This document shows positions 51,727 to 60,958 of a stretch of 64,000 nucleotides of DNA, piece by piece (the stretch's first letter is position 1; every line of letters starts with the position of its first letter). Made by a program: the position numbers and the translations under genes. The notes under the pieces were generated by a model. The model searched no databases. It was not told where the DNA came from and was given only the letters and a program-made list of their open reading frames with translations. The DNA is taken from positions 2,232,001 through 2,296,000 of the forward strand of contig NZ_CP090347.1 in NCBI RefSeq assembly GCF_021398715.1, written 5' to 3'. Source of the DNA: Microbacterium binotii (GTDB lineage: Bacteria > Actinomycetota > Actinomycetes > Actinomycetales > Microbacteriaceae).

Positions 51727-52722
51727 GTGAAGAAGTTCATCAACGACCCGACCCAGGTACTCTCCGATGCTCTGACCGGCATCCGACTCGCCCATCCCGA
51801 GCTGCGGGTCGATTCCGCCAACCGCGTCATCTTCCGCGCCGAGGCGACACGACCCGGCAAGGTCGCGCTCGTCTCCGGCGGCGGCTCCGGCCACGAACCC
51901 ATGCACGGCGGGTTCGTGGGGACGGGAATGCTCGACGCCGCCTGTGCGGGCGAGGTGTTCACCTCCCCCACCCCCGACCAGATCCTCGCTGCCACCGTCG
52001 GGGCCGATTCCGGCGCCGGCGTCCTGCACATCGTCAAGAACTACACCGGCGACGTCCTCAACTTCGAGATGGCGGCAGAACTCGCCGCCGCAGAGGGTGT
52101 GCGCGTCGAGTCGGTGGTGGTCGCCGACGACGTCGCGGTTCAGGACTCCACCTGGACGGCGGGACGGCGGGGCGTGGGCACGACCGTCGTCCTCGAGAAG
52201 ATCGTGGGCGCCGCAGCCGAGGAGGGCATGGACCTCGACGCCCTCGCCGCTCTCGCCACCCGCGTCAGCGAGAGCGGGCGCTCCATGGGCGTCGCGCTGA
52301 CCAGCTGCACCGTGCCCGCGGCGGGCAAACCGACCTTCGACCTCCCGGAGGACGAGATGGAGGTGGGCGTCGGCATCCACGGCGAACCGGGACGTTCGCG
52401 CGTGCCCCTCGCCAGCGCCCACGAGATCGCCCGCATGCTCGTCGACCCGATCGTGCATGATTTCGGCGACGCGCGCGGCGACGCCATCGTGCTGCTGTCC
52501 GGCCTCGGCGCCACTCCTCTGATCGAGCAGTACCTCCTGTACGGCGAGATCGCCCCGCTGCTCACGGAGGCGGGCTTCGACGTGCGCCGCGTGCTGGTCG
52601 GCGACTACATCACGAGCCTCGACATGGCCGGCGCCTCGCTGACCGTCGTGCGTGCCGACGACGAGTTCGTGCGCCTCTGGGATGCTCCGGTGGTCACGCC
52701 GGGCCTGCGCTGGGGAGCGTGA
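51727..52722 (+). CDS. dhaK: Dihydroxyacetone kinase, substrate-binding subunit
   Basis: 331 residues. The covalent substrate histidine is His218 in GIHGEPG, the same number as in E. coli DhaK, and VSGGGSGHEPMHGGF holds the second histidine region. GTG at 51727 is preceded by GAGGAGG. A weak promoter (TTGACG at 51663, GAGATT 17 bases later) lies upstream. With dhaL and dhaM it phosphorylates dihydroxyacetone using PEP through the PTS. Confidence 0.96.
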   Translation: MKKFINDPTQVLSDALTGIRLAHPELRVDSANRVIFRAEATRPGKVALVSGGGSGHEPMHGGFVGTGMLDAACAGEVFTSPTPDQILAATVGADSGAGVLHIVKNYTGDVLNFEMAAELAAAEGVRVESVVVADDVAVQDSTWTAGRRGVGTTVVLEKIVGAAAEEGMDLDALAALATRVSESGRSMGVALTSCTVPAAGKPTFDLPEDEMEVGVGIHGEPGRSRVPLASAHEIARMLVDPIVHDFGDARGDAIVLLSGLGATPLIEQYLLYGEIAPLLTEAGFDVRRVLVGDYITSLDMAGASLTVVRADDEFVRLWDAPVVTPGLRWGA

Positions 52723-52729
52723 GCGCGCG

Positions 52730-53368
52730 ATGGCCGCAGCCACCCTCGAGACGCTGACCGCGTGGATCTCCGGCTTCCGCGACCAGATCGTCCAGCACCA
52801 GGCGGAGCTCACCGAGCTCGACTCCGTCATCGGCGACGCCGACCACGGCTCCAACATGGCGCGCGGCATGGCGGCGGTCGTGACGGCGGTCGAGGCGACC
52901 CCGCCGGCGGATGCGGCGGCGCTGTTCAAGACCGTCGGGATGACGCTGGTCTCGACCGTCGGCGGGGCGAGCGGGCCGCTGTACGGCACGTTCTTCCTCC
53001 GCTTCGGGGGCGCGGCGGGCGCCACCGACGCGATGGACGCCGCCGCCCTCGGCACGGCGCTCCGCGCCGGCGCCGAGGGCGTTCGCACACGCGGCAAGGC
53101 CGAGCCCGGTGACAAGACGATGCTGGATGCGATGCTCCCCGCCGTCGACGCGTGGGAGCAGGCGACGGCCGCGGGTTCGGATCTCGCGGCCGTCGCCTCC
53201 GCCGCCGCCGATGCGGCCGAGGCCGGTCGTGACGCCACCACCCCGCTCGTGGCGCGCAAGGGTCGGGCGAGCTATCTCGGTGAACGAAGCGCGGGTCATC
53301 AGGATCCGGGGGCGACATCCACGGCACTGCTGTTCACGACGCTGCGGGACGCGGTGACGGCCGCATGA
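52730..53368 (+). CDS. dhaL: Dihydroxyacetone kinase, ADP-binding subunit
   Basis: 212 residues, all-helical. The ADP/metal motif is SVIGDADHGSNMARGM near residue 32, with GGASGPLYGTFF and PGDKTMLDAMLPA further on. Bound ADP is rephosphorylated by DhaM rather than exchanged (family knowledge). ATG at 52730, 7 bases after dhaK; the stop overlaps dhaM by four bases (ATGA). Confidence 0.95.
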   Translation: MAAATLETLTAWISGFRDQIVQHQAELTELDSVIGDADHGSNMARGMAAVVTAVEATPPADAAALFKTVGMTLVSTVGGASGPLYGTFFLRFGGAAGATDAMDAAALGTALRAGAEGVRTRGKAEPGDKTMLDAMLPAVDAWEQATAAGSDLAAVASAAADAAEAGRDATTPLVARKGRASYLGERSAGHQDPGATSTALLFTTLRDAVTAA

Positions 53369-54102
53369 TCGGTTTCGTCGTCGTCTCGCACAGCCGCCCG
53401 CTCGCCGAGGCCGCCGTGGCCCTCGCCACCCAGATGGTGGCGGAGGGCCCGCCCCCGATCGAGATCGCCGCAGGCTCGGCGGACGGCGGGTTCGGCACCG
53501 ATGCGGCGGCGATCGCCGCATCCATCGACCGGCTCGACGCGACCGAGGACGTCGTCGTGCTGATGGATCTCGGCTCCGCCGTGCTGAGCGCCGAGATGGC
53601 GCTCGAGTTCGTCGAGCACCCGGAGCGCGTCCACCTGAGCTCCGCGCCCTTCGTCGAAGGACTCGTCGCGGCCGTCGTGCTCGCGGCGACGGGGGCCGAC
53701 TGGACGAGCATCCACGCAGAGCTCGGCGGCGCATACGCGCAGAAGGCGCGCCACCTGGAGACCGGGTCCGGCGAACCGACGCCGGCGCCGTCACCGCCTG
53801 CGCCCGAATCAACCTCCGCCGAGGACGAGGCCTCGTTCGAGGCGGTCGTCGTCAACCCCTCGGGGTTGCACGCGCGGCCCGCAGCCACGTTCGTGAAGAC
53901 CGCGGCGAAGTTCGACGCCCTCGTGGAGATCGAGAACGTCGACGCGGGATCGGGTCCTGTCTCCGCGGCGAGTCTGCTCGCGCTGATCGCCCTGGGCATC
54001 GGGCGCGGAGCACGCATCCGGGTGCGTGCGCGCGGACGCGAGGCTCAGCCCGCGATCGACGCGCTGCGCGCCCTCGTCGAAGACGGCTTCGGCGAGGTCT
54101 GA
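53365..54102 (+). CDS. dhaM: Dihydroxyacetone kinase phosphotransferase, EIIA-HPr fusion
   Basis: 245 residues: an EIIA-mannose-like domain (1 to about 130, His9 in VSHSRPLAEA), a Pro/Ser linker, and an HPr domain (about 155-245, His169 in NPSGLHARPA). The EI-like third domain of E. coli DhaM is absent, so general Enzyme I must charge it. The last 58 bases overlap the 3' end of the regulator gene on the opposite strand. Confidence 0.94.
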   Translation: MIGFVVVSHSRPLAEAAVALATQMVAEGPPPIEIAAGSADGGFGTDAAAIAASIDRLDATEDVVVLMDLGSAVLSAEMALEFVEHPERVHLSSAPFVEGLVAAVVLAATGADWTSIHAELGGAYAQKARHLETGSGEPTPAPSPPAPESTSAEDEASFEAVVVNPSGLHARPAATFVKTAAKFDALVEIENVDAGSGPVSAASLLALIALGIGRGARIRVRARGREAQPAIDALRALVEDGFGEV

Positions 54103-55082
54103 GCCGCCCGGGGGCTCATGCGCGAGAGGCTCATGAGCCGCCGGGCGACGGTCTCCTCCAGCACGAGGTCCGTGATGAGCCCTGCCGCCAGGGCGCCCTG
54201 CAGCGCGTCGATCTTCGACAGGCCCGACATGACGCAGAAGCGGCGCGGGATGCGGCGGACGTCGTCGAGATCGGGGCCGCTGGATCGCAGATTCAGCGAC
54301 GGGATGTCGGAGGATCCGTCGATGCGGTAGAACATCGTCGCGCAGTCGCCGACCACGCCCTCCTGCTCGATGAGCGCCAGGTCGCGCTGGTCGAAGTAGT
54401 CACCGGAGTAGACGTGCGAGGGGACGGCCGCGCGGGGCGATCCGAGTCCGAACACGAACAGGCCGACGCGACGCTGCATCTGCAGCACGGCGCGCACCGA
54501 CCTCTCCCGCCACATCGCGTCCTTCGTCGCTGCCTCGTCGAAGAGCGCGGGCACCGGGAAATGGTGCACGGAGGCGGACCACGCGGCGCCGAATCGCGAG
54601 AGGATCTCGCCCGCGTACGGGACACCGAAGGTGTGTCCGTTGGCTGCTCCGTTCATCTGCACCACGTGCGTGTCGTGGGTGCGCTTGGTCGGCAGGTGTC
54701 GGGCGATGGCCGACAGCGTCGATCCCCACGCGATGCCGACGGTCATCGACGAGTCGACGTGCTCGCTCAGGATGCGCGCAGCGGACAACGCGGTGCGATC
54801 GAGACGCTCGGCCTCGCCGATGTGACTCGTGGTCGGCACGATGTGCACCGTGATGCCGAACCTCTCCGCCAGCCGTTCCTCGATCTGGCTGCGCGCCGCG
54901 AGCGGGGAGTGCACCGAGATCGACACCAGGCCCGTGTCGCGCGCATGGGAGATCAACCGGGAGACCGAGGAGCGCGAGGTGTGCATCTCGCGCGCGATCG
55001 CCTCCATCGTGAGGTCCTGCAGGTAGTACAGCTGTGCTGCGCGCAACGCGTCGCGCACCTTCATCGACCCGGCCTCCGCCAT
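54045..55082 (-). CDS. SorC/DeoR-type sugar-binding transcriptional regulator
   Basis: 345 residues. N-terminal helix-turn-helix (AAQLYYLQDLTMEAIAREMHTSRSSVSRLI) and C-terminal sugar-phosphate-binding domain (GIAWGSTLSAIARHL, FVFGLGSP, DCATMFY). ATG at 55082 is chosen because GAAGGG lies six bases upstream; ATG at 55088 abuts the same site. It sits between dhaKLM (convergent) and glpD-glpF-glpK (divergent), so it probably senses a glycerol-derived phosphate and controls both. Its last 19 codons are antisense to dhaM. Confidence 0.9.
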   Translation of the reverse strand: MAEAGSMKVRDALRAAQLYYLQDLTMEAIAREMHTSRSSVSRLISHARDTGLVSISVHSPLAARSQIEERLAERFGITVHIVPTTSHIGEAERLDRTALSAARILSEHVDSSMTVGIAWGSTLSAIARHLPTKRTHDTHVVQMNGAANGHTFGVPYAGEILSRFGAAWSASVHHFPVPALFDEAATKDAMWRERSVRAVLQMQRRVGLFVFGLGSPRAAVPSHVYSGDYFDQRDLALIEQEGVVGDCATMFYRIDGSSDIPSLNLRSSGPDLDDVRRIPRRFCVMSGLSKIDALQGALAAGLITDLVLEETVARRLMSLSRMSPRAAQTSPKPSSTRARSASIAG

Positions 55083-55108
55083 GATCATCCCTTCGCCCGT
55101 CCCATCAT

Positions 55109-55126
55109 TCTGCACGTTTGTGCAGA
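55109..55126. promoter_or_regulatory. Operator candidate between the regulator and glpD
   Basis: TCTGCAC-GTTT-GTGCAGA, 7-bp perfect arms, lies 26 bases from the regulator start and 71 bases from glpD. It is the only clear palindrome in the gap and the likely binding site of the SorC-type regulator, serving both directions. Inferred. Confidence 0.6.
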
Positions 55127-55196
55127 GAACTTGCGACGAGTTCCCATTTCCATGCAACCTGCCAAGGATCCATCGATACGAAAGGTCGACGACGAC

Positions 55197-56906
55197 ATGT
55201 CGCTCTCTCCCTCGCTACGGCCTCAGGTCGCACAGATCCGCGACGCTCAGGATCTCGACGTTCTCATCGTGGGCGGCGGGATCAACGGCATCGCCACGCT
55301 CCGCGACCTCTCGCTCCAGGGGGTCAAGGCCGCCCTGGTCGAGCGCGGGGACTTCGTCTCCGGCGCATCGAGCGCGTCCAGCCACATGGTGCACGGCGGC
55401 GTGCGCTACCTCGAGAACGGCGAGTTCCGCCTCGTGAAGGAGGCGGTCACCGAACGCAACGCGCTGCTGAAGACAGCCCCGCACTACGTCCGGCCTCTGC
55501 CGACGACGATCCCCATCTTCAAGACCTTCTCGGGGATCCTGTCCGCGCCCTTCCGGCTGCTGGTCACACACGGTCGCGGCAAGCCCAACGAGCGTGGTGC
55601 GCTGCTGATCAAGATCGGCCTCGTGATCTACGACACCTTCTCGCGCGACGGCGGCTCCGTCCCGCGGCACCGGTTCGTCGGCAAGAAGAAGTCGCTCGCC
55701 GACTTCCCGAAGATGAACGAGGGGCTCGCCTACACGGCGACGTACTACGACGCCTCCATGCACGACCCGGAGCGCCTCGCTCTGGACGTCCTCTCGGACG
55801 GCCTCGAGGACGGCTCCGCGATGGCCGCGAACTACGTCACGGCGATCGGCGCGGACGAGAACGGCGTGCTGCTTCGCGACGAGGTCACGGGCACCGAGTT
55901 CACCGTGGCGGCCAAGGTCGTCCTGAACACGTCGGGGCCGTGGACCGACCTCACCAACGCCGCCCTCGGAACCCCCACCCGCTACATGGGCGGCACGAAG
56001 GGCTCGCACATCGTGCTCGACAACCCGGAGCTGCTGGCGGCCACCCGCGGTCGGGAGATCTTCTTCGAGCACTCGGACGGGCGCATCGTGCTGATCTACC
56101 CGCTCAAGGGCCGCGTCCTCGTCGGCACCACCGACATCGACGCCGACCCTTCGAAGAAGGTCACCTGCACCGACGACGAGATCCAGTACTTCTTCGACCT
56201 CGTGCGCCACGTCTTCCCGACGATCGAGGTCGACCGGTCTCAGATCGTCTACACCTTCTCCGGCATCCGTCCGCTGCCGCGTCACGACGACACGGCTCCG
56301 GGCTTCGTCTCCCGCGACTACCGCATCGTCGACGGCACGCTCGGCAAGACGCCGACCCTCAGCCTCGTCGGCGGCAAGTGGACGACCTTCCGCGCGCTGG
56401 CGGAGCACCTCAGCACCCGCGCGCTCGAGAAACTGGGCCGCACGCACCGAGTGAGCACGCAGGGCCTGGCGATCGGCGGCGGCAAGGGTTACCCGATGAC
56501 CCCGGAAGCGCGCCGCGCGTGGGTCGCCGAGCGCAGCGGTCGTCACTCCGCATCGCTCGTACTCAGTCTGCTGGACCGCTACGGCACCCGCGCCGAGGCC
56601 GTGCTCGCCGACCTCCCGGCCCAGCCGAGCGAGCTCGAGCACGCGCACGGCTACTTCCGCGAAGAACTCGCCTACCTCGCGCGCACCGAGCAGGTCGTGC
56701 ACCTCATCGACCTGCTGCTGCGCCGCACGGACATCGCCTTCGTCGGCGGGCTGAGCACGGCCACCCTCCAGGAGGCCGCCGAGGCGATCGCCGAGCCGCT
56801 CGGTTGGGATGACGAGCGGGTGAGCGAGGAGATCGCTCACGCCACCCAGATCCTTCGGGACGACCACCGTATCGACCTCGCGGAGGGCGGACGGCTGGCT
56901 TCCTGA
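55197..56906 (+). CDS. glpD: Glycerol-3-phosphate dehydrogenase, FAD-dependent
   Basis: 569 residues; oxidises glycerol 3-phosphate to dihydroxyacetone phosphate at the membrane. FAD motif DVLIVGGGINGIATLRDLSLQG; then SSHMVHGGVRYLENGEF and YTFSGIRPLP; C-terminal DAO domain. ATG at 55197 follows GAAAGG by 11 bases; ATG at 55152 would add 15 residues without an obvious ribosome site. Divergent from the SorC-type regulator. Confidence 0.95.
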   Translation: MSLSPSLRPQVAQIRDAQDLDVLIVGGGINGIATLRDLSLQGVKAALVERGDFVSGASSASSHMVHGGVRYLENGEFRLVKEAVTERNALLKTAPHYVRPLPTTIPIFKTFSGILSAPFRLLVTHGRGKPNERGALLIKIGLVIYDTFSRDGGSVPRHRFVGKKKSLADFPKMNEGLAYTATYYDASMHDPERLALDVLSDGLEDGSAMAANYVTAIGADENGVLLRDEVTGTEFTVAAKVVLNTSGPWTDLTNAALGTPTRYMGGTKGSHIVLDNPELLAATRGREIFFEHSDGRIVLIYPLKGRVLVGTTDIDADPSKKVTCTDDEIQYFFDLVRHVFPTIEVDRSQIVYTFSGIRPLPRHDDTAPGFVSRDYRIVDGTLGKTPTLSLVGGKWTTFRALAEHLSTRALEKLGRTHRVSTQGLAIGGGKGYPMTPEARRAWVAERSGRHSASLVLSLLDRYGTRAEAVLADLPAQPSELEHAHGYFREELAYLARTEQVVHLIDLLLRRTDIAFVGGLSTATLQEAAEAIAEPLGWDDERVSEEIAHATQILRDDHRIDLAEGGRLAS

Positions 56907-56912
56907 GAGAAC

Positions 56913-56944
56913 GTGCGGGCGCGTCCTCTGGTGCGCGCCCGCAC
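56913..56944 (+). terminator. Hairpin between glpD and glpF
   Basis: GTGCGGGCGCG (56913-56923) pairs perfectly with 56934-56944. It lies 6 bases after glpD and probably ends or attenuates that transcript, so glpFK may have its own promoter in 56945-57026. Confidence 0.6.
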
Positions 56945-57026
56945 ACCCGCTCTAGGTTCAGAGCAACCCGATATCCCGCCGCACGAAGGGGCGACAGGCG
57001 GGCATCACTGAAAGGTCAATGAAGAC

Positions 57027-57785
57027 ATGAACGAAGTCAATCTCGGTTTGTACTTCCTCTCCGAGACCGTGGGAACGGCCATGCTGCTGTTGCTCGGTTG
57101 CGGTGTGGTGGCGAACGTCGCTCTGGCGAAGACCAAGGGCAATGGCGGCGGATTCCTGCTCGTCAACTGGGGCTGGGGCCTCGCGGTCTTCGCCGGCGTC
57201 ATCGTCTCGGCGTACTCCGGTGCACAGCTGAACCCGGCCGTGTCCATCGGTCTCCTCGTGCACGGCGACATCAGCGCCACGCAGTTCGGAATCGCTGTGC
57301 TCGCCCAGATGCTGGGTGCCATCATCGGCGCCGTCCTATGCTGGGTCGCCTACAAGCAGCACTTCGACGACGAGCCCGACCCGGCGAACAAGCTCGGGGT
57401 CTTCTCCACGGGGCCGGCGATCCGCTCGTACGGCTGGAACCTCATGACGGAGATCATCGCGACCTTCGTGCTCGTGTTCGTCATCTTCGGATTCCGTGAC
57501 TACGGCGTCGCCGACATCGGCGTCCCCGGTGGCCTCGGGGGCCTCGCCGCCGTGCCGGTGGCCCTGCTCGTGGTCGGCATCGGCGCCTCGCTCGGTGGCC
57601 CGACCGGATACGCCATCAACCCTGCCCGCGACCTCGGCCCGCGTATCGCCCACGCCATCCTGCCCATCAAGGGCAAGGGCTCCAGCGACTGGTCCTACTC
57701 GTGGGTGCCGGTCGTCGGTCCGCTCATCGGCGGCTCCCTCGCCGGTCTGCTCGCCCCGCTCCTGCTGGGCTTCGTCGCGGCCTGA
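57027..57785 (+). CDS. glpF: Glycerol uptake facilitator (MIP/aquaglyceroporin)
   Basis: 252-residue channel with the two pore loops GAQLNPAVS and GYAINPARDLGPR; the aspartate after the second NPA marks glycerol facilitators rather than water channels. Six helices. ATG at 57027. glpK follows after an 84-base gap containing a small hairpin. Confidence 0.95.
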   Translation: MNEVNLGLYFLSETVGTAMLLLLGCGVVANVALAKTKGNGGGFLLVNWGWGLAVFAGVIVSAYSGAQLNPAVSIGLLVHGDISATQFGIAVLAQMLGAIIGAVLCWVAYKQHFDDEPDPANKLGVFSTGPAIRSYGWNLMTEIIATFVLVFVIFGFRDYGVADIGVPGGLGGLAAVPVALLVVGIGASLGGPTGYAINPARDLGPRIAHAILPIKGKGSSDWSYSWVPVVGPLIGGSLAGLLAPLLLGFVAA

Positions 57786-57800
57786 TCCGATCCACTCCCG

Positions 57801-57830
57801 GGTGGGCGGCGCTCCCGTGCGTCGCCCACC
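57801..57830 (+). promoter_or_regulatory. Hairpin in the glpF-glpK gap
   Basis: GGTGGGCG (57801-57808) pairs with CGCCCACC (57823-57830). No T-run follows. It may adjust glpK level relative to glpF or protect an mRNA end. Confidence 0.4.
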
Positions 57831-57869
57831 TCCCCACCATCCGAACCAACAGACAAGGAAGTCCATCCA

Positions 57870-59381
57870 ATGGCTGACTACGTCCTCGCCATCGACCAGG
57901 GAACCACCTCGACGCGCGCGATGATCTTCGACCGCAAGGGAAGCGTGATCTCCGTCGGGCAGAAGGAGCACGAGCAGATCTTCCCGAAGGCGGGCTGGGT
58001 CGAGCACGACCCCGCCGAGATCTGGCGCAACACCCAGGAGGTCATCGGCCTCGCGCTGAGCCGCGCCGACATCACCCGTCACGACATCGCCGCGATCGGC
58101 ATCACCAACCAGCGCGAGACCGCCGTGGTCTGGGACAAGAACACCGGGAAGCCCGTCTACAACGCGATCGTCTGGCAGGACACCCGCACGCAGTCGATCG
58201 TCGACCGTCTCGCAGACGGTGACACCGACCGCTACAAGGACATCGTGGGCCTGCCTCTGGCGACCTACTTCTCCGGAACCAAGATCGTGTGGATCCTCGA
58301 GAACGTCGAGGGCGCGCGAGAGAAGGCGGAGGCCGGCGACCTGATCTTCGGCACGACCGACACATGGGTGCTTTGGAACCTCACCGGCGGCACCGAGGGC
58401 GGCGTTCACGCGACGGACGTCACCAACGCGAGCCGGACGCTGTTCATGGATCTGGAGACGCTGCAGTGGCGCGACGACATCCTCGCCGACTTCGGCGTGC
58501 CGCGCTCGATGATGCCGGAGATCCGCTCCTCGTCGGAGGTCTACGGCACCGCCGAGTCCTCGTCGCTGCTGCGCGAGACCCCGGTCGCCGGCATCCTGGG
58601 CGACCAGCAGGCCGCCACCTTCGGTCAGGCGGCATACGACCCGGGCGAGAGCAAGAACACCTACGGCACCGGCAACTTCCTGATCTTCCAGACGGGCGAG
58701 GAGATCGTCCGCTCCAAGAACGGGCTGCTCACGACACTCGGATACAAGCTGGGCGACGGTCCGGCGCACTACGCCCTCGAGGGCTCGATCGCGGTCACCG
58801 GTTCCCTGATCCAGTGGCTGCGCGACCAGCTCGGCATCATCTCGTCCGCACCCGAGGTCGAGACGCTCGCCGAGAGCGTCGACGACAACGGCGGCGTGTA
58901 CTTCGTGCCGGCGTTCTCGGGCCTGTTCGCTCCGTACTGGCGCCCGGATGCCCGCGGCGCGATCGTCGGCATGACCCGATACGTGAACAAGGGCCACATC
59001 GCCCGTGCCGCGCTCGAGGCGACGGCCTTCCAGTCGCGCGAGGTGCTCGACGCGGTCAACGCCGACTCCGGCGTCGATCTCACCGAGCTGAAGGTCGACG
59101 GCGGCATGACCGCCAACGACGCCCTCATGCAGTTCCAGGCCGACATCCTGGGCGTCCCGGTCGTACGCCCGGTCGTCGCCGAGACCACGGCTCTGGGTGC
59201 GGCGTACGCTGCGGGCCTGGCCGTCGGCTTCTGGGACAACCTCGACGATCTGCGCGCCAACTGGCAGGAGGACAAGCGCTGGGAGCCGAACATGGATCCC
59301 GAGGAGCGCGACCGTCAACTGCGCCTGTGGAAGAAGGCCGTCACCAAGTCCATGGACTGGGTCGACGACGACGTGCGCTGA
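57870..59381 (+). CDS. glpK: Glycerol kinase
   Basis: 503 residues (E. coli 502). FGGY-family kinase: [19 protein letters not shown] at the N-terminus, [53 protein letters not shown], and the C-terminal [19 protein letters not shown]. Phosphorylates glycerol to glycerol 3-phosphate for GlpD. AAGGAAG precedes the ATG. A strong terminator follows. Confidence 0.97.
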   Translation: MADYVLAIDQGTTSTRAMIFDRKGSVISVGQKEHEQIFPKAGWVEHDPAEIWRNTQEVIGLALSRADITRHDIAAIGITNQRETAVVWDKNTGKPVYNAIVWQDTRTQSIVDRLADGDTDRYKDIVGLPLATYFSGTKIVWILENVEGAREKAEAGDLIFGTTDTWVLWNLTGGTEGGVHATDVTNASRTLFMDLETLQWRDDILADFGVPRSMMPEIRSSSEVYGTAESSSLLRETPVAGILGDQQAATFGQAAYDPGESKNTYGTGNFLIFQTGEEIVRSKNGLLTTLGYKLGDGPAHYALEGSIAVTGSLIQWLRDQLGIISSAPEVETLAESVDDNGGVYFVPAFSGLFAPYWRPDARGAIVGMTRYVNKGHIARAALEATAFQSREVLDAVNADSGVDLTELKVDGGMTANDALMQFQADILGVPVVRPVVAETTALGAAYAAGLAVGFWDNLDDLRANWQEDKRWEPNMDPEERDRQLRLWKKAVTKSMDWVDDDVR

Positions 59382-59387
59382 TCCCCT

Positions 59388-59437
59388 GAACGACCAGATG
59401 CCCCGCGGGTTCCGACCCGCGGGGCATCTCGTCGTTC
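59388..59437. terminator. Strong bidirectional terminator between glpK and osmC
   Basis: Arms AGATGCCCCGCGGGT (59396-59410) and 59415-59429 are exact complements around TCCG; outside one mismatch the stem continues with GAACGAC/GTCGTTC. It separates convergent genes: glpK ends 7 bases before, and the OsmC stop is 10 bases after. Confidence 0.85.
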
Positions 59438-59447
59438 GCGCCGACTC

Positions 59448-59927
59448 TCAGCCGGCTGCGGTGATCTGCGCGTGGTGGCGCACCGGGAAGTTGACCGAGT
59501 TCGCGATGAAGCACCATTCGTGGGCGGTGGCGTGCGCGGCCTCGGCGGCGGGGATCATCGACGCGTCCGCCACGACCACGCGGGGCGTCAGCAGCACGTC
59601 CGTGAAGCGGCCCGCTCCTGATCCGTCGTCGGTCATCGTCCCCTCGGCGGCGTCTTCGTAGGAGACGACGACGACCCCCGCCACGACGCACGCGTGCAGG
59701 TACGACAGCAGGTGGCACTGGCTGAGCGCGGCGAGGAGCATGTCCTCGGGGTTCCACCGCTCGGGGTCGCCACGGAACGGCTTGTCGGCTGAGCCCCGCA
59801 GCTCCGGCTTGCCGTCGACCGTCAGGGTGACGTCGCGGTCATAGTCGCGGTATCCGCTCGTTCCGGTGCCGCGGTTGCCGGTCCAAAGAGCGTTCAGACG
59901 GTAGTGGTGGGTGCCAGGCATGGGCAC
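59448..59927 (-). CDS. OsmC family protein
   Basis: 159 residues. The two cysteines of the peroxidase-type fold are in LSQCHLLSYLHAC and HEWCFIANSV; the WNPEDMLLAALSQCH helix is the family core. It may reduce organic peroxides with a thiol donor (family knowledge), though this branch (YhfA-like) is little studied. ATG at 59927 or 59921. Confidence 0.88.
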   Translation of the reverse strand: MPMPGTHHYRLNALWTGNRGTGTSGYRDYDRDVTLTVDGKPELRGSADKPFRGDPERWNPEDMLLAALSQCHLLSYLHACVVAGVVVVSYEDAAEGTMTDDGSGAGRFTDVLLTPRVVVADASMIPAAEAAHATAHEWCFIANSVNFPVRHHAQITAAG

Positions 59928-59968
59928 AGTCTGTCATGGCGGATGCGGTCGCCGACTACGCTGAGAGG

Positions 59969-60958
59969 ATGCCCGAGACGTTCTCCGCCACCGCCGCCGT
60001 CGAGCTCGCCGTCGTGGAACGCAGCGGTTTCGTCGAGTCGCGTCACACCGGCTCCGCCGTGGTTCTCGCACCCGACGGCAGCGTCCTCGCCGCGCACGGC
60101 GATCCCGCATCCGCGGTGCTGCCGCGCTCCACCCTGAAGCCGCTCCAGGCCCTGGCCTGCGTGACCGCCGGGGCTGCGCTGGAGGGCGAGCGGCTGGGAC
60201 TCGCCACAGCCAGCCACGCCGGAACCGAGCGTCACGTCGCGGTGGTGCGCTCCATCCTCGAGGACGCCGGCTGCACCGAGGACGACCTCGGCTGCCCGCC
60301 GGCCTGGCCCGGCGACACGGCCACGCGAGACGAGATGGTGCGCGACCACGCGACGCGCTCGCGCATCCGGATGAACTGCTCCGGCAAGCACGCGGCGATG
60401 CTGCTCGCCTGCCGCACGACCGGCTGGGACACCGACGGCTATCTGGATCCCGCGCACCCGCTGCAGCAGCACATCCGCGAGGTCGTGGAGCGCCTGACCG
60501 GCGAGCGTCCGGTCGCAGCGGCGGTCGACGGATGCGGCGCTCCCGTGCCGGCGGTGACGCTGACGGGGCTGGCGCGCGCCCTGCATCGCATGGGAACGTC
60601 ATCGGAGCGTTCGCCGTTCGCCCTGCACCGCAGCGCCGCGACGCTCATGGCCGCCGTGCGGGAGAACCCGTGGACGATCGACGGACCGGGCCGGCCGGAC
60701 ACCGTCATCATCGAGCGCACCGGCGTGTTCACGAAGACGGGCGCCGAAGGACTCGTCGTCATGGTGGCCCCGGACGGCACCACGGCGGCCGTCAAGATGC
60801 TCGACGGCTCCTCGCGCGCCACCGCGACGGTGGGTCTGCGCCTGCTCGAGCGCGCGGGTGCGCTCGCGACATCCGAGGCGGATGCGGCGCGCCGCGACCT
60901 CTCCCTCGCCGTGCACGGCGGCGACGCGATCGTCGGCGTCATCCGTCCGACGGTGTGA
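59969..60958 (+). CDS. L-asparaginase II family protein
   Basis: 329 residues of the PF06089 type, not related to E. coli AnsA/AnsB. ELAVVERSGFVESRHTGSAVVL at the N-terminus, STLKPLQALA, NCSGKHAAML and VDGCGAPVPAV carry the conserved residues. ATG at 59969 is preferred: TACGCT six bases upstream is a plausible -10 and would give a leaderless mRNA; ATG at 59936 would add 11 residues. The last 20 bases overlap the convergent dehydrogenase gene. Confidence 0.88.
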   Translation: MPETFSATAAVELAVVERSGFVESRHTGSAVVLAPDGSVLAAHGDPASAVLPRSTLKPLQALACVTAGAALEGERLGLATASHAGTERHVAVVRSILEDAGCTEDDLGCPPAWPGDTATRDEMVRDHATRSRIRMNCSGKHAAMLLACRTTGWDTDGYLDPAHPLQQHIREVVERLTGERPVAAAVDGCGAPVPAVTLTGLARALHRMGTSSERSPFALHRSAATLMAAVRENPWTIDGPGRPDTVIIERTGVFTKTGAEGLVVMVAPDGTTAAVKMLDGSSRATATVGLRLLERAGALATSEADAARRDLSLAVHGGDAIVGVIRPTV

